In this document: positions 38,675 to 54,093 of the stretch, one piece after another | How positions within the stretch are numbered: the first letter of the stretch is position 1 | Layout: each line of letters opens with the position of its first letter | Translations under genes and position numbers: made by a program | Notes under the pieces: generated by a model | The model's input: the letters and a program-made list of their open reading frames with translations, nothing else | Databases searched by the model: none | What the model was told of the DNA's origin: nothing | DNA from: Rubrivivax sp. A210 | Lineage (GTDB): Bacteria > Pseudomonadota > Gammaproteobacteria > Burkholderiales > Burkholderiaceae_C | Assembly: GCF_904426505.1 (NCBI RefSeq) | Contig: NZ_CAJGBN010000023.1 | Span: forward strand, 124,001 to 188,000 | Reading direction: 5' to 3' | DNA: 64,000 nt

Positions 38675-39286
38675 TCAGCCCGCCGCGACAGGCGGCAGCA
38701 GGGCCACGCGGCGCATCAGCTCGCGCACGCTGTCGGCGCCGGCCTTGGCGCGGATGTGGCCGATCTGCGTGCGCACGGTGGACAGCGACACGCCTTGCTC
38801 GGCGGCAATCTGCGCCGGGCGCAGGCCGCGGCAGAGATGGGCCAGCACGCGCCTCTCGGCCGGCGTCAGCCCGATGCTGCGTGCATAGCCCGCCAGGGCC
38901 GGCGGCTCGCTGCCGACCGGCCGCGGCAGCAGCATCAGCACCGCGCCAGGCGCCGGGCCCAGGGGCAGCAGCGAGACCGCGATGCGCCGCTCGCCGGCGC
39001 CCACCTGCAGCTGCTGGCGCTGGCCGCGGTGGGCCGCCGCCAGCGCGTCGAACAGCGGCGCCACGTCCTGCGGCCGCCGCAGGCGCAGCCAGCCGTCCTG
39101 CAGTTGCAGCGGGTGGTGGGCGTCGATCTGCTCTCGCGCGGCACGGTTGAGGTGCAGCACCCCGCCATCGGGGCCCAGCAGCAGCAGGGCCTGTTCGACC
39201 TCGTCGAGCACGCGCGCCAGCCAGGCGCCCAGGCCGGGCTCGGCGGGACGGCGCTCAGCAGGCACGGCAGGCCGCCCGTGCCGCAT
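38675..39286 (-). CDS. LuxR-type HTH regulator with PAS-like sensor (downstream copy)
   Basis: A 203-residue regulator. The N-terminal half has a PAS-like pattern (VEQALLLLGPDGGVLHLNRAA). The C-terminal ~60 residues are a LuxR helix-turn-helix: LTPAERRVLAHLCRGLRPAQ, then GVSLSTVRTQIGHIRAKAG. Its ATG at 39286 lies inside the 3' end of the neighbouring paralogue, a 32-base overlap in another frame. It has no receiver domain. Targets are unknown. Confidence 0.8.
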   Translation of the reverse strand: MRHGRPAVPAERRPAEPGLGAWLARVLDEVEQALLLLGPDGGVLHLNRAAREQIDAHHPLQLQDGWLRLRRPQDVAPLFDALAAAHRGQRQQLQVGAGERRIAVSLLPLGPAPGAVLMLLPRPVGSEPPALAGYARSIGLTPAERRVLAHLCRGLRPAQIAAEQGVSLSTVRTQIGHIRAKAGADSVRELMRRVALLPPVAAG

Positions 39287-39890
39287 CGGCCGATGGCCCC
39301 GCCGCCGCTGACGCCGCGGCGGCGGCCAGGTCGGCGATGCTGGCGTGGCCGGTCTTGCGCCGGATTGCCACCAACTGGCTGCGCACGGTGGCCGCGGTGA
39401 TGCCCAGGACCTGGGCTGTATCGGCCGGGCTGTCGCCCAGCGCCAGGCGCAGGAGCACGCGGCCTTCGGCCGCGCTGAGCTGGTGGGCCTGGGCAAAGCC
39501 GCGCACATCGGCCTCACGCGAGCCGCAAGCCGGCGCCAGCGCCAGCAGCAGCGGCCCGCCCGCGGCCAGCGGCGCCAGCACCATGGCGGCGCCGCCGGTG
39601 CTGAGCAACAGCCGCCGGCCGGCGGCAGCGGCGGCCAGGGCCTCGGCCCAGGCCCCGCGCTCGCTGGCGACCGTGACGGCGCCGGCGCCGGAAAGCCGCA
39701 GCGGCTCGCCCCGGGCCAGCAGGCGCTGGCCGGCCTGGTTGGCGTGCAGAAGGCGGCCGTCGGCGCGCAGCAGCAGCAGCGGCCAGGCCAGCAAGTCAGC
39801 CATCGCGGCCAGGGCCCCAGCGCCCGGTCCATCGGGTCCGCCGTGCGGGTCGGGCAGATCAGCGCTGCCAGTGCTTACTACGGTGCTCAT
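39255..39890 (-). CDS. LuxR-type HTH regulator with PAS-like sensor (upstream copy)
   Basis: A 211-residue regulator laid out like its downstream neighbour. PAS-like start AWPLLLLRADGRLLHANQAG; C-terminal LuxR helix-turn-helix LSAAEGRVLLRLALGDSPAD, then GITAATVRSQLVAIRRKTG. It ends in an alanine-rich tail (ADAARAACRAC). ATG at 39890, 58 bp after a GNAT gene on the same strand. The two probably arose by duplication and may heterodimerise; that is inference. Confidence 0.8.
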   Translation of the reverse strand: MSTVVSTGSADLPDPHGGPDGPGAGALAAMADLLAWPLLLLRADGRLLHANQAGQRLLARGEPLRLSGAGAVTVASERGAWAEALAAAAAGRRLLLSTGGAAMVLAPLAAGGPLLLALAPACGSREADVRGFAQAHQLSAAEGRVLLRLALGDSPADTAQVLGITAATVRSQLVAIRRKTGHASIADLAAAAASAAAGPSADAARAACRAC

Positions 39891-39948
39891 CAACCGAAGT
39901 TAGGGGGCCGCCACCGCCACCGCATCCCCCTGCGGGGTGATGCGCCGC

Positions 39949-40230
39949 TCAGGCGCCTTCGAGCAGGTCGCGCGTCTCGGGATGGCGGCGCATATAGACC
40001 GCCACATAGCTGCAGGCCGGCCGCACGCGCAGGCCCTCGCCGCGCGCCCAGTCCAGCGCCGCAGCGACCACGCGCGCCGCGCCGCCCCGGCCCTGCTGGG
40101 CCGGCGGCACCTCGGTGTGGTGCAGCACCAGCAAGCCGCCGTCGCGGCGGTAGCAGCACAGCGCCAGGCCCTCGCCCAGCGGCAACTCGAAGCGTGACGC
40201 GGCGGCGTTGTGTGCGACCTCGGGGTTCAT
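39949..40230 (-). CDS. small GNAT-family N-acetyltransferase (YjdJ-like)
   Basis: A 93-residue minimal acetyltransferase. It has the acetyl-CoA loop QGRGGAARVVAAALDWAR and the family motif HHTEVPPA, with CSYVAVYMRRHPE near the end, as in the YjdJ/COG2388 group. Substrate unknown. The ATG at 40230 was chosen over 40251 because the domain starts there. Divergent from the FHA-EAL gene. Confidence 0.88.
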   Translation of the reverse strand: MNPEVAHNAAASRFELPLGEGLALCCYRRDGGLLVLHHTEVPPAQQGRGGAARVVAAALDWARGEGLRVRPACSYVAVYMRRHPETRDLLEGA

Positions 40231-40331
40231 GGCGTGCATTCTGCGGGCCACTCGAACAGGTGTCCGGTGACATCCGGCGACATTTTTGCGATTACAGTGG
40301 CCGCGGCCGGGTCGGGCGCAAGGGGTTTGCC

Positions 40332-41441
40332 GTGGAGATGGGCTGGTTCCTCGAAAGCATCGCAGCCGACGATTCGCGCGTGAAGCGCACGCTGCACCGC
40401 TTTCCCTTCCGCGTCGGGCGCGATGTCGGCAACGACCTCGCGGTGGAGGCGGGCTCGCTGTCGCGCCGCCACGCCGAGATCGGCCTCGACGCCGCCGGGC
40501 GGCTGTGCGTCACCGACCTCGGCAGCACCAATGGCACCTTCGTCAACCGCGAGCGCGTGCAGGGCAAGCGGCTGCTGGTGGAAAACGACGTGCTGCACTT
40601 CGGCCACGCCGAATACCGGCTGGGCTGGAACGCCCCGCCGCCAGAGACCGAGGAAGTGACCGAGTCGCTGAGCGAGCGCACGATGATCGTGCCCATCAGC
40701 AAGTCGCTGTCGCAGCGCCTGCTCAACAACGAGGGGCTGTTCCTGCAGTTGCTGGCCGGCCACGGCCTGGCGGCCGCGGTGCAGCCCATCGTCGACGCCC
40801 ACGGCGGCGCGCTCATCGCCTACGAGCTGCTGGGCCGCTGCACCCACCCCGGCCTGCCGGCCTCGCCAGTACACCTGTTCCAGATGGCGGCCACGCTCAA
40901 GCGCGAGGTCGAATTGAGTGCGGCCTTCCGCGACTGGGGTCTGCGTGCGCTCGAAGGCCGCCTCGGCACCACGCGGCTCTTCTTCAACTCCCACCCCGAC
41001 GAAACCTTCGAGGACGACTTCTTCGAGACCCTGCGCGCGCTGCGCGCCGGGCCTCAGGCGCCGCGCCTGGTGGTGGAAGTGCATGAGACGGCGGTGATGG
41101 AAGTCGACCTCATGCGCAAGCTGGCCGCGCGCCTGGCCACCATCGGCGTCGAGTTCGCCTATGACGACTTCGGCGCCGGGCAGTCGCGCCTGAACGAGCT
41201 GAGCGAGGTGCCGCCGCACTTCGTCAAGTTCGACATGGGCCTGATCCGCGACATCGACCGCGCCGGCGAGGTCAAGCAGCAGATGGTGCGCGGCCTCGTG
41301 CGCACCGTGAAGGCGCTGGGCTCGGTGGCGCTGGCCGAGGGCGTGGAAACCGAGGCCGAGGCCGCCATCTGCCGCGACATGGGCTTCCAGCTCGTGCAGG
41401 GCTACCTGACCGGCCGGCCGGTGACGCTCAGCGCCGCCTGA
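40332..41441 (+). CDS. FHA-EAL fusion, probable c-di-GMP phosphodiesterase
   Basis: A 369-residue cytosolic protein. Residues ~20-95 are an FHA domain (FRVGRDVGNDL, SLSRRHAEI, STNGTFVN). Residues ~135-365 are an EAL domain with its metal and catalytic residues kept: YELLGR (ExLxR), FFNSHP, VVEVHET, YDDFGAGQS, FVKFDMG, AEGVET and VQGYLTG. It should hydrolyse c-di-GMP, with activity or location controlled by binding a phospho-threonine partner. GTG at 40332 is favoured because AAGGGG lies six bases before it; ATG at 40338 is the alternative. The PP2C/FHA genes at the window start hint at a shared phospho-signal. Confidence 0.92.
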   Translation: MEMGWFLESIAADDSRVKRTLHRFPFRVGRDVGNDLAVEAGSLSRRHAEIGLDAAGRLCVTDLGSTNGTFVNRERVQGKRLLVENDVLHFGHAEYRLGWNAPPPETEEVTESLSERTMIVPISKSLSQRLLNNEGLFLQLLAGHGLAAAVQPIVDAHGGALIAYELLGRCTHPGLPASPVHLFQMAATLKREVELSAAFRDWGLRALEGRLGTTRLFFNSHPDETFEDDFFETLRALRAGPQAPRLVVEVHETAVMEVDLMRKLAARLATIGVEFAYDDFGAGQSRLNELSEVPPHFVKFDMGLIRDIDRAGEVKQQMVRGLVRTVKALGSVALAEGVETEAEAAICRDMGFQLVQGYLTGRPVTLSAA

Positions 41442-41450
41442 GCCCGGCGC

Positions 41451-44699
<3,249 letters not shown>

Positions 44700-44705
44700 C
44701 GCGGT

Positions 44706-47854
<3,149 letters not shown>

Positions 47855-47858
<4 letters not shown>

Positions 47859-48766
47859 AACACCACCGACCACAGCGCGACCACCATGAGGGCCAGCGCC
47901 AGCGTCATCAGGTAGAGCAGCGACACCGTGGCGGCGCGCAGCAGCAGCGGCCACCAGCGGCCGCCATAGACGCGCTTCATGGCCCACAGCGTGTACAGCG
48001 GCAGCGACAGCGCCGCCAGGTCGCTGAGCAGCTTCCAGGGGCTCAGCATCGCCAACAGGGCCACGAACCAGAAGGCGTGCAGGTGCAGCGCATAGACCAG
48101 GTGCTCGGTGTAGCGCAGGCGGCGGTTCCAGTAGACGATGCGCTGCCACAGCGCAAAGGCCGGCAGCACCAGGAACATCGCCGCGCCCAGGTTGGCCAGA
48201 AGGCGCTCGCCGAACTGTCCCACCTCGCGGCGCAGGCCGGCGGCGTCCACGTCAAGCCGCTGGCGCAGGCGCTTGCACAGCCAGTCGGGCGCGTCGGTGC
48301 AGAAGAAGACGCCGTTCCTGATGCCGATGCCGCGCTCCTGGCCGAAGCCGACGATGACGAGGTCGGTCTTGGCCAGGTCAAGATCCAGCGCCTTGACCTC
48401 GCTCACGCCGGCCAGGCCACGCATCACCAGCAGCACCAGCACGCTGATGGTCAGGTACAGGCGCAGCGGCAGCACATAGTGGCGGCGGCGCCCGGCCAGG
48501 TAGCGACGCGTCAGCTCGCCGGGCTTGAGCAGCAGCAGCGCCAGCGTGCGCCACAGCGCACCTTCAGTGGAGAAGTAGGCGCCACCGAACTGCTGGATGA
48601 ACTCGCCCAGGCGCGGCGGGCGCACGCTCGTCTCCTGGCCGCAGACCGGGCAGAAGCGCGGGCGGCGCTGCGGATGCCAGCTGGCATAGGGCTCGCCGCA
48701 GTTCAGGCAGGCCGGCGGCAAGGCCTCGGGCGGCGCTGCGGGCAGGGTGGCGGCCTTGCGCCTCAC
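47855..48766 (-). CDS. DUF3667 membrane protein with zinc ribbon (copy 2)
   Basis: A 303-residue protein. An N-terminal zinc ribbon (CLNCG near residue 20 and CPVCGQE near residue 39) is followed by VRPPRLGEFIQQFGGAYFS, ELTRRYLAGRRRHYVLPLRL and four or five membrane helices. This is the DUF3667 layout, of unknown function. Its start overlaps the stop of its paralogue by four bases, so both are translated together. A ~70-residue loop between helices one and two holds FFCTDAPDWLCKRLRQRL. Confidence 0.88.
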
Positions 48767-49653
48767 AGCAACACCGCCACCAGGGTCACCGTCACCGCGC
48801 CGGCGGCGATCAGCAGCGCGTGTACCGGCGCCAGCACGGCCACGCGCAGCAGCAGGAAAAACCAGCGCCCGCCGTAGACACGCCGCAGCGCCAGCGCGCC
48901 GTAGGCCGGAATCAGCAGCGCGCAGGCCAGCGTGACGGCCTCGATCTCCAGCATGGCCAGCGTCAGCACCAGCGACCAGAAGGCGTGCAGGTGCAGCGAA
49001 AACACCAGGTGCTCGGTGAAGTGCAGGCCGCGGTTGCGGTACAGCAGCCCCAGGCCGAGCGCGAACAGGGGCAGCAGCAACAGCATCATGGTGCCGGCAT
49101 TGCCGACCACGCGGTCGCTCACCACATGCATCTGGCGCACCATCGTGCGGGTGTCGACATCCAGCCGCTTGCGCAGGCGCTGGCAGGCCCAGCCGGGCAG
49201 GCCTTCGCAGTAGAAGCGGCCCTCGTCCAGCCCGGCCTGGCCGAAGCCCAGCTGCAGCTGCACCGAGCGCGGGCGCTCGGGCAGGGCCTGCGCGACTTCG
49301 GGGTCTTCCAGCGCCGCGAAATCCAGGCTGCCGGCCAGGCGCATGGCCAGCAGCATCACCACGCTGGCCGAAAGAAACAGCCGCAGCGGCATCACATAGT
49401 GCTTGCGCTGGCCGGCAAAGTAGCGCCGCGTCAGCTCACCCGGCTGCAGCACCAGCAGCTTGAGCGTGCGCCAGAGCGCACCCTCGGTGGAGAAGTAGGC
49501 GCCGCCGAACTGCTGGATGAACTCGCCCAGGCGCGGCGGCCGCACATTCGTCTCCTGGCCGCAGGCGGGGCAGAAGCGCGGCCGCGGCGGCCCGAAGGCC
49601 TGGCCGCAGTTCAGGCATTGCGGCGGCTCGTCGGCGGGGGCAGGGGCGGGCAT
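48763..49653 (-). CDS. DUF3667 membrane protein with zinc ribbon (copy 1)
   Basis: A 296-residue paralogue of the downstream gene. Zinc ribbon CLNCG / CPACGQE, then the almost identical block RPPRLGEFIQQFGGAYFSTE and ELTRRYFAGQRKHYVMPLRL. It also keeps the loop pattern FYCEGLPGWACQRLRKRL and the TEHLVFSLHLHAFW helix. First gene of the pair, divergent from an antiporter gene across 84 bp. No function is known for the family. Confidence 0.88.
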   Translation of the reverse strand: MPAPAPADEPPQCLNCGQAFGPPRPRFCPACGQETNVRPPRLGEFIQQFGGAYFSTEGALWRTLKLLVLQPGELTRRYFAGQRKHYVMPLRLFLSASVVMLLAMRLAGSLDFAALEDPEVAQALPERPRSVQLQLGFGQAGLDEGRFYCEGLPGWACQRLRKRLDVDTRTMVRQMHVVSDRVVGNAGTMMLLLLPLFALGLGLLYRNRGLHFTEHLVFSLHLHAFWSLVLTLAMLEIEAVTLACALLIPAYGALALRRVYGGRWFFLLLRVAVLAPVHALLIAAGAVTVTLVAVLL

Positions 49654-49737
49654 GGCCGGCTACGGTAGCGCAAACGCGCGACCCTCCGCCGGCACGGCAC
49701 GCGCTGCAGGGTTCGTGCGGGGTACATTCGCGCCGCC

Positions 49738-50940
49738 ATGAACACCACCGAACGCTTTCTCGTCGCCATGCTGGTGGTGTTCAGCCTGCCCTACCTGCTG
49801 TGGCGGCTGGCGCGCACCGACTACTGGGCGCCGCTGGTGGTGGTGCAGATCGTCGCCGGCATCCTGCTCGGCCCCGGCGTGCTGGGCGCGGCGCTGCCGG
49901 CGCTGCACGCCGAGGTCTTCACGCCGGCGGTGATCCAGGGCCTGAACGGCATCGCCTGGTGGGCGGTGATGCTCTTCGTCTGGATCGCCGGCATCGAGCT
50001 GGATCTGGCCGCCGCCTGGCGCCACCGGCGCGAGAGCAGCATCACCGCCGGCCTGGCGCTGGGCGTGCCGCTGGCCTTTGGCAGCGCGGCGGCACTGCTT
50101 CTCATGGCGACGGCGGACGGCTGGATGGGGCCGGCAGGCCGGCCCTGGCAGTTCGTGCTGGGCGTGGGCATGTCCTGCGCAGTGACGGCCCTGCCCATCC
50201 TGATCCTGCTGATGGAGAAGCTGGCCATCCTGCGCCTGCCGCTGGGCCAGCGCATCCTGCGCTATGCCAGCCTGGACGATGTCGCGATCTGGGGCGTGCT
50301 GGCGCTGATCCTGATGGACTGGCAACGCGTCGGCAGGCAGGCCGTCTTCCTGGCCGCCTTTGCGCTGGCGAGCGGGCTGCTGCGGCGGCTGATGCCACGC
50401 CTGCCCGAGCCCGACCGCTGGTATGCCGGCCTCATCTGGCTGGCCGCCTGCGGCCTGGGCGCCGACTGGTCGGGCCTGCACTTCATGGTGGGCGCCTTCC
50501 TGGCCGGCGCGGTGCTGGACGGCCACTGGTTCGACCGCCAGCAGATGGACCTGCTGCGCCACCATGTGCTGCTGGTGGTGATGCCGGTGTTCTTTCTCAG
50601 CACCGGGCTGCGCACCCAATGGGGCCTGGGCAGTGCCAGCGTGCTGCTGGCCGCGGCCCTGCTGCTGGTGGCCAGCGTCGCCGGCAAGCTGGCCGGCATC
50701 CACCTCGCCGGGCGCGTGCTGGGCTGGCGCCCAGGCGAGGCCGGCCTGATAGGCTGGCTGCTGCAGACCAAGGCGCTGATCATGATCATCTTTGCCAATG
50801 TGCTGCTCGACAAGCAGATCATCACCGCGTCCACCTTCACCGCCCTGCTGCTGATGGCGGTGGCCAGCACCATGCTCACGGTGCCGGTGGTGACGCCGAT
50901 GCTGGCGCGACTGCAGGGGCTGCTGGGGCGCAGCAGCTGA
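49738..50940 (+). CDS. CPA2-family cation:proton antiporter
   Basis: A 400-residue protein of about eleven to twelve helices. The start LVVVQIVAGILLGPGVLGAA, then FVWIAGIELDL, YASLDDVAIWGVLAL, the HFMVGAFLAGAVLDG segment and MPVFFLSTGLRTQWG are typical of KefB/NapA-like sodium-hydrogen exchangers. It has no C-terminal TrkA-N regulatory domain, unlike KefB. The ion is probably Na+ or K+. Convergent with an acyl-CoA ligase gene 10 bp away. Confidence 0.92.
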   Translation: MNTTERFLVAMLVVFSLPYLLWRLARTDYWAPLVVVQIVAGILLGPGVLGAALPALHAEVFTPAVIQGLNGIAWWAVMLFVWIAGIELDLAAAWRHRRESSITAGLALGVPLAFGSAAALLLMATADGWMGPAGRPWQFVLGVGMSCAVTALPILILLMEKLAILRLPLGQRILRYASLDDVAIWGVLALILMDWQRVGRQAVFLAAFALASGLLRRLMPRLPEPDRWYAGLIWLAACGLGADWSGLHFMVGAFLAGAVLDGHWFDRQQMDLLRHHVLLVVMPVFFLSTGLRTQWGLGSASVLLAAALLLVASVAGKLAGIHLAGRVLGWRPGEAGLIGWLLQTKALIMIIFANVLLDKQIITASTFTALLLMAVASTMLTVPVVTPMLARLQGLLGRSS

Positions 50941-50950
50941 AGGCCGCGGA

Positions 50951-52492
50951 TCAGCCGCCCAGCACCTGGGCCCGCAGCTCGCGCTTGAGCACCTTGCCGA
51001 TGGCGCTGCGCGGCAGCTCCGCGCACAGCTGCAGGTCGGCCAGGCGCTGCACCTTGCCCAGGCGCTCGTTGGCCCATTGCAGCAACTCGGCGGCGGTGGC
51101 CTTGCTGCCTGCGCGCAGCACGACGCGCGCCACCGGGGTCTCGCCCCAGCGCTCCGACGGCACGCCCACCACGGCCGCCTCGGCCACAGCCGGGTGGGCG
51201 GCGAGCTGGGCTTCCAGATCGCTGGGGTAGATGTTGAAGCCGCCGCTGATGATCATGTCCTTGCGGCGGTCGATCAGCGTGAGAAAGCCGTCGGCATCGA
51301 AGCGGCCGATGTCGCCGGTGCGGATGTAGCGCCGGCCCTCCGCATCGAACCACTCGGCGGCGCGCGTCAGCTCGGGCTGGCCGTGGTAGCCGCTCATCAT
51401 GCCGGGCGAGCGGCCGACGATCTCGCCCGCCTCGGCGCTGCCGGCGGGCAGGGCGCGGCCGTCTTCGGCTATCAGGTGGAATTCGCTGCCCGGCCCCGGG
51501 CGGCCGACGGTGTGCAGCTTGTCGCGCTGCTGGTGCGCCTCCAGGATGCAGGTGCCGCCACCCTCGGTCATGCCGTAGTACTCGACCAGGCCGCCGGGCC
51601 AGCGCGCCAGCACCTCGGCCTTGAGCGCGGCAGAGAAGGGCGCGCTGGTGCAGAACTTCATCACGAAGGCCGAGAGGTCAAAGTCGCCGAAGCGCGGATG
51701 GGCCAGCAGGCGCTGGTACTGCACCGGCACCAGCATCGAATGGGTGGCGCGGTGGCGCAGCGCCAGCTCCAGATAGGCGAGCGCGTCGAAGCGCGGCATC
51801 AGCACGACGCAGCCGCCGTGGGCAAGGGCCGGGATCAGCGCCACCAGCGTGGTGTTGGAGTAGAGCGGCGTCGCCGCCAGCGTGACGCTGGCCGGCCCAT
51901 AGCCATAGGGCCGGCTGCGCTGCACATGGGCCCAGCGCATCGCATGCGGCTGGGCGATGCCCTTGGGCGTGCCGGTGGTGCCGCTGGAATAGATGAGGTT
52001 GAAGGGATCGCCGGGTGCTATGTCCACCGGCTGTGGCCGCGCACCGGCGGGGGCCAGCCAGGCCTCGAAGCCGGGGCCGTCCAGCGGCGTGATGGGCGGC
52101 AGGCCGGCTTGATCTGCCAGTTGAAGCGCGATCTCGCCATCGGCGAAGAAGTGGCGTGCCTGCGCATCGACCACCATCGCGGCCAGGCTCGCCGTGGTGG
52201 CACCGGGGGCCAGCGGCGCCACCGCGATGCCGGCGCGCAGCGCGCCCATGAAGAGCACGACGTAATCGACGGCGGCCGCGCCGCAGATCGCCACCGCCTC
52301 GCGCCGGGCCACGCCATCGCGCTGCAGCGCCGCCGCCACGCGGTCCATGCGCGCGTCGAGTTCGGCATAGCTCAGCGCGGCGTCGCCACAACGCAGGGCG
52401 ATGCGCGCCGGCGCCTGGCGCGCGTGGCCGCCGATCAGCGCGGGCAGGGTGGTGAAGGCTTCGGGAGCGGCGGGCGTGGCATGCGGGTTCAT
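50951..52492 (-). CDS. AMP-dependent acyl-CoA synthetase/ligase
   Basis: A 513-residue adenylate-forming enzyme. It has LIYSSGTTGTPKGIAQPHAM, YYGMTEGGG, IRTGDIGRFD, LIDRRKDMIISGGFNIYPSD and the catalytic lysine in SAIGKVLKREL. It is shorter than and clearly distinct from the FadD gene at 31280. The acid substrate (short-, medium-chain or aromatic) cannot be told. It lies 45 bp downstream of the PEP-CTERM sugar dehydrogenase gene on the same strand. Confidence 0.92.
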   Translation of the reverse strand: MNPHATPAAPEAFTTLPALIGGHARQAPARIALRCGDAALSYAELDARMDRVAAALQRDGVARREAVAICGAAAVDYVVLFMGALRAGIAVAPLAPGATTASLAAMVVDAQARHFFADGEIALQLADQAGLPPITPLDGPGFEAWLAPAGARPQPVDIAPGDPFNLIYSSGTTGTPKGIAQPHAMRWAHVQRSRPYGYGPASVTLAATPLYSNTTLVALIPALAHGGCVVLMPRFDALAYLELALRHRATHSMLVPVQYQRLLAHPRFGDFDLSAFVMKFCTSAPFSAALKAEVLARWPGGLVEYYGMTEGGGTCILEAHQQRDKLHTVGRPGPGSEFHLIAEDGRALPAGSAEAGEIVGRSPGMMSGYHGQPELTRAAEWFDAEGRRYIRTGDIGRFDADGFLTLIDRRKDMIISGGFNIYPSDLEAQLAAHPAVAEAAVVGVPSERWGETPVARVVLRAGSKATAAELLQWANERLGKVQRLADLQLCAELPRSAIGKVLKRELRAQVLGG

Positions 52493-52537
52493 GGCCGGCG
52501 CGAGCTTAGCAAGCGCCGGCCCGCCCCGGCAGCCGCT

Positions 52538-54043
52538 TCAGCCGCGGCGACGCAGGCGCCGCGCCATCAGCATCAGGCCGCCCGCAGCCCACATCGCCCA
52601 GGTGGCAGGCTCGGGCACCGGGGCCAGCGTCAGCCGGTAGACGATGCCGCCCAGGCCGCTGGCCGGCGTGTTGGTGACCATCGCGTAGAGCTCGCCGGCG
52701 GCATCCTGGCCGAAGCCGTGGACCGTGAGGCCGTTGGGCAGGATGCCGTTGGCAAAGGACGGCAGCAGGAACTCGCGGATCAAGCCGGTTTCCAGATCGG
52801 CATAGAACAGGCGGCCGTCCACGCGCGTTGGGGCCGCGCGCAGGGCCAAGTCGCCGAAGACGTACTTGCCGAACAGTGCCGGGATGTCCTGGCCGCGGTA
52901 GACAAAGCCGCCGGTGATGGAAATGCCGTCCTGGTGGTCGTATTCCAGCGTGCCCAGCGGGCCCGAGATGGGGTCGATCAGGCCGGCCGGGCTGCCGGGG
53001 CTGCGCGCGCCGGTGCCGGCGGCGCCGCCGGGAACGCGGTTGAAGGCGAAGTCGCCTTCCTTGATGGCCCAGCCATAGTTGCCGCCCGGCACCAGCAGGT
53101 CGATCTCCTCGATATTGCCCTGGCCGACGTCGGCGATGATGATGCGGCCGTTGGCGGTGTCGACGCTGAAGCGGTAGGGGTTGCGGAAGCCCAGCGCGTA
53201 TTGCTCGGGCACCAAGCCGGCAGCAACGCCCATGTTGTCGGCCGGCACGCGGTACTGGCCGTTGGCGCTGGGTGCATTCAGGCTGCCCGCGCTGAGCGCC
53301 GGGGCGATGGGGTCGAAGCGCAGCATCTTGCCCAGCGGCGTGTTCGGGCTCTGCGCGTTACCGCCAGGCTCGATGTGGCCACCGGGGGGCGGGTTCGATG
53401 CATCGTTGGCGTTGCCACCGTCGCCCAGCGCCAGGTACATGTAGCCGTCGTGGCCGAAGGCAATGGTGCCGCCGTTGTGGTTGTTGGCGTTCTTGCCGAA
53501 GGAAATGACCTCGCGCCGCGTCGCCGGGTCGACCACGCCGGCGGCACCCATCTTCCACTCGTTGACGACGTTCTTGTAGCCCTGGCTGGCGCCATTGGGC
53601 ACGGCGTAGGTGGGCGCGCTGGTGCCGATGGGCTCGCTGTTGTAGGTGTAGAGGGTGCGGAAGCCCGCCGCCGCCGGGTTGGCGAAGTCGGGGTGGAAAG
53701 CCAGGCCGAGCAAGCCGCGTTCGTCATTGGCGCTGGTGGGTACGAAGGCGCCGACCATGCGGGTGCTGATGTCGAGCACCGAGCCGGCCTGCATCACGCC
53801 GTTCAGCAGCACGCGCACCTGGCCACCCTGCTCCAGCACATAGAGACGGCTGGCGTCGCCCGGCGCGACGGTGCCGTACAGCGGCGCCGCCAGGCCGGTG
53901 GCCACCGGCAGCAGGTTGAGCGCGATGTCGCCGCGCGGGATGGAAGGCAGCAGGTCGCGCGGTTGCGCCTGGGCGGCGCTGGCGGCGGCCAGCGCCAGCA
54001 CGCAGGCGGCCTGGCGGACAAGGCGCTTGAACGGGGTCGTCAT
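52538..54043 (-). CDS. PQQ-dependent sugar dehydrogenase-like protein with PEP-CTERM anchor
   Basis: A 501-residue exported protein. Signal peptide RQAACVLALAAASAAQAQ. The body is a six-bladed propeller of the glucose/sorbosone dehydrogenase family: ERGLLGLAFHPDF, NNHNGGTIAFGHDGYMYLAL, LGFRNPYRFSVD, GGNYGWAIKEGDF and ITGGFVYRG. Members oxidise aldoses with PQQ. The C-terminus VPEPATWAMWAAGGLMLM then ARRLRRRG is an exosortase signal, so the enzyme would be sorted to the cell surface. CAGGAGA precedes the ATG. It lies 50 bp after another PEP-CTERM gene, probably in one transcript. Confidence 0.9.
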   Translation of the reverse strand: MTTPFKRLVRQAACVLALAAASAAQAQPRDLLPSIPRGDIALNLLPVATGLAAPLYGTVAPGDASRLYVLEQGGQVRVLLNGVMQAGSVLDISTRMVGAFVPTSANDERGLLGLAFHPDFANPAAAGFRTLYTYNSEPIGTSAPTYAVPNGASQGYKNVVNEWKMGAAGVVDPATRREVISFGKNANNHNGGTIAFGHDGYMYLALGDGGNANDASNPPPGGHIEPGGNAQSPNTPLGKMLRFDPIAPALSAGSLNAPSANGQYRVPADNMGVAAGLVPEQYALGFRNPYRFSVDTANGRIIIADVGQGNIEEIDLLVPGGNYGWAIKEGDFAFNRVPGGAAGTGARSPGSPAGLIDPISGPLGTLEYDHQDGISITGGFVYRGQDIPALFGKYVFGDLALRAAPTRVDGRLFYADLETGLIREFLLPSFANGILPNGLTVHGFGQDAAGELYAMVTNTPASGLGGIVYRLTLAPVPEPATWAMWAAGGLMLMARRLRRRG

Positions 54044-54093
54044 GGCGGGCTTCTCCTGCAAGGGTTGGGGGGACGCGGCGGCGCTCAGCGCGT

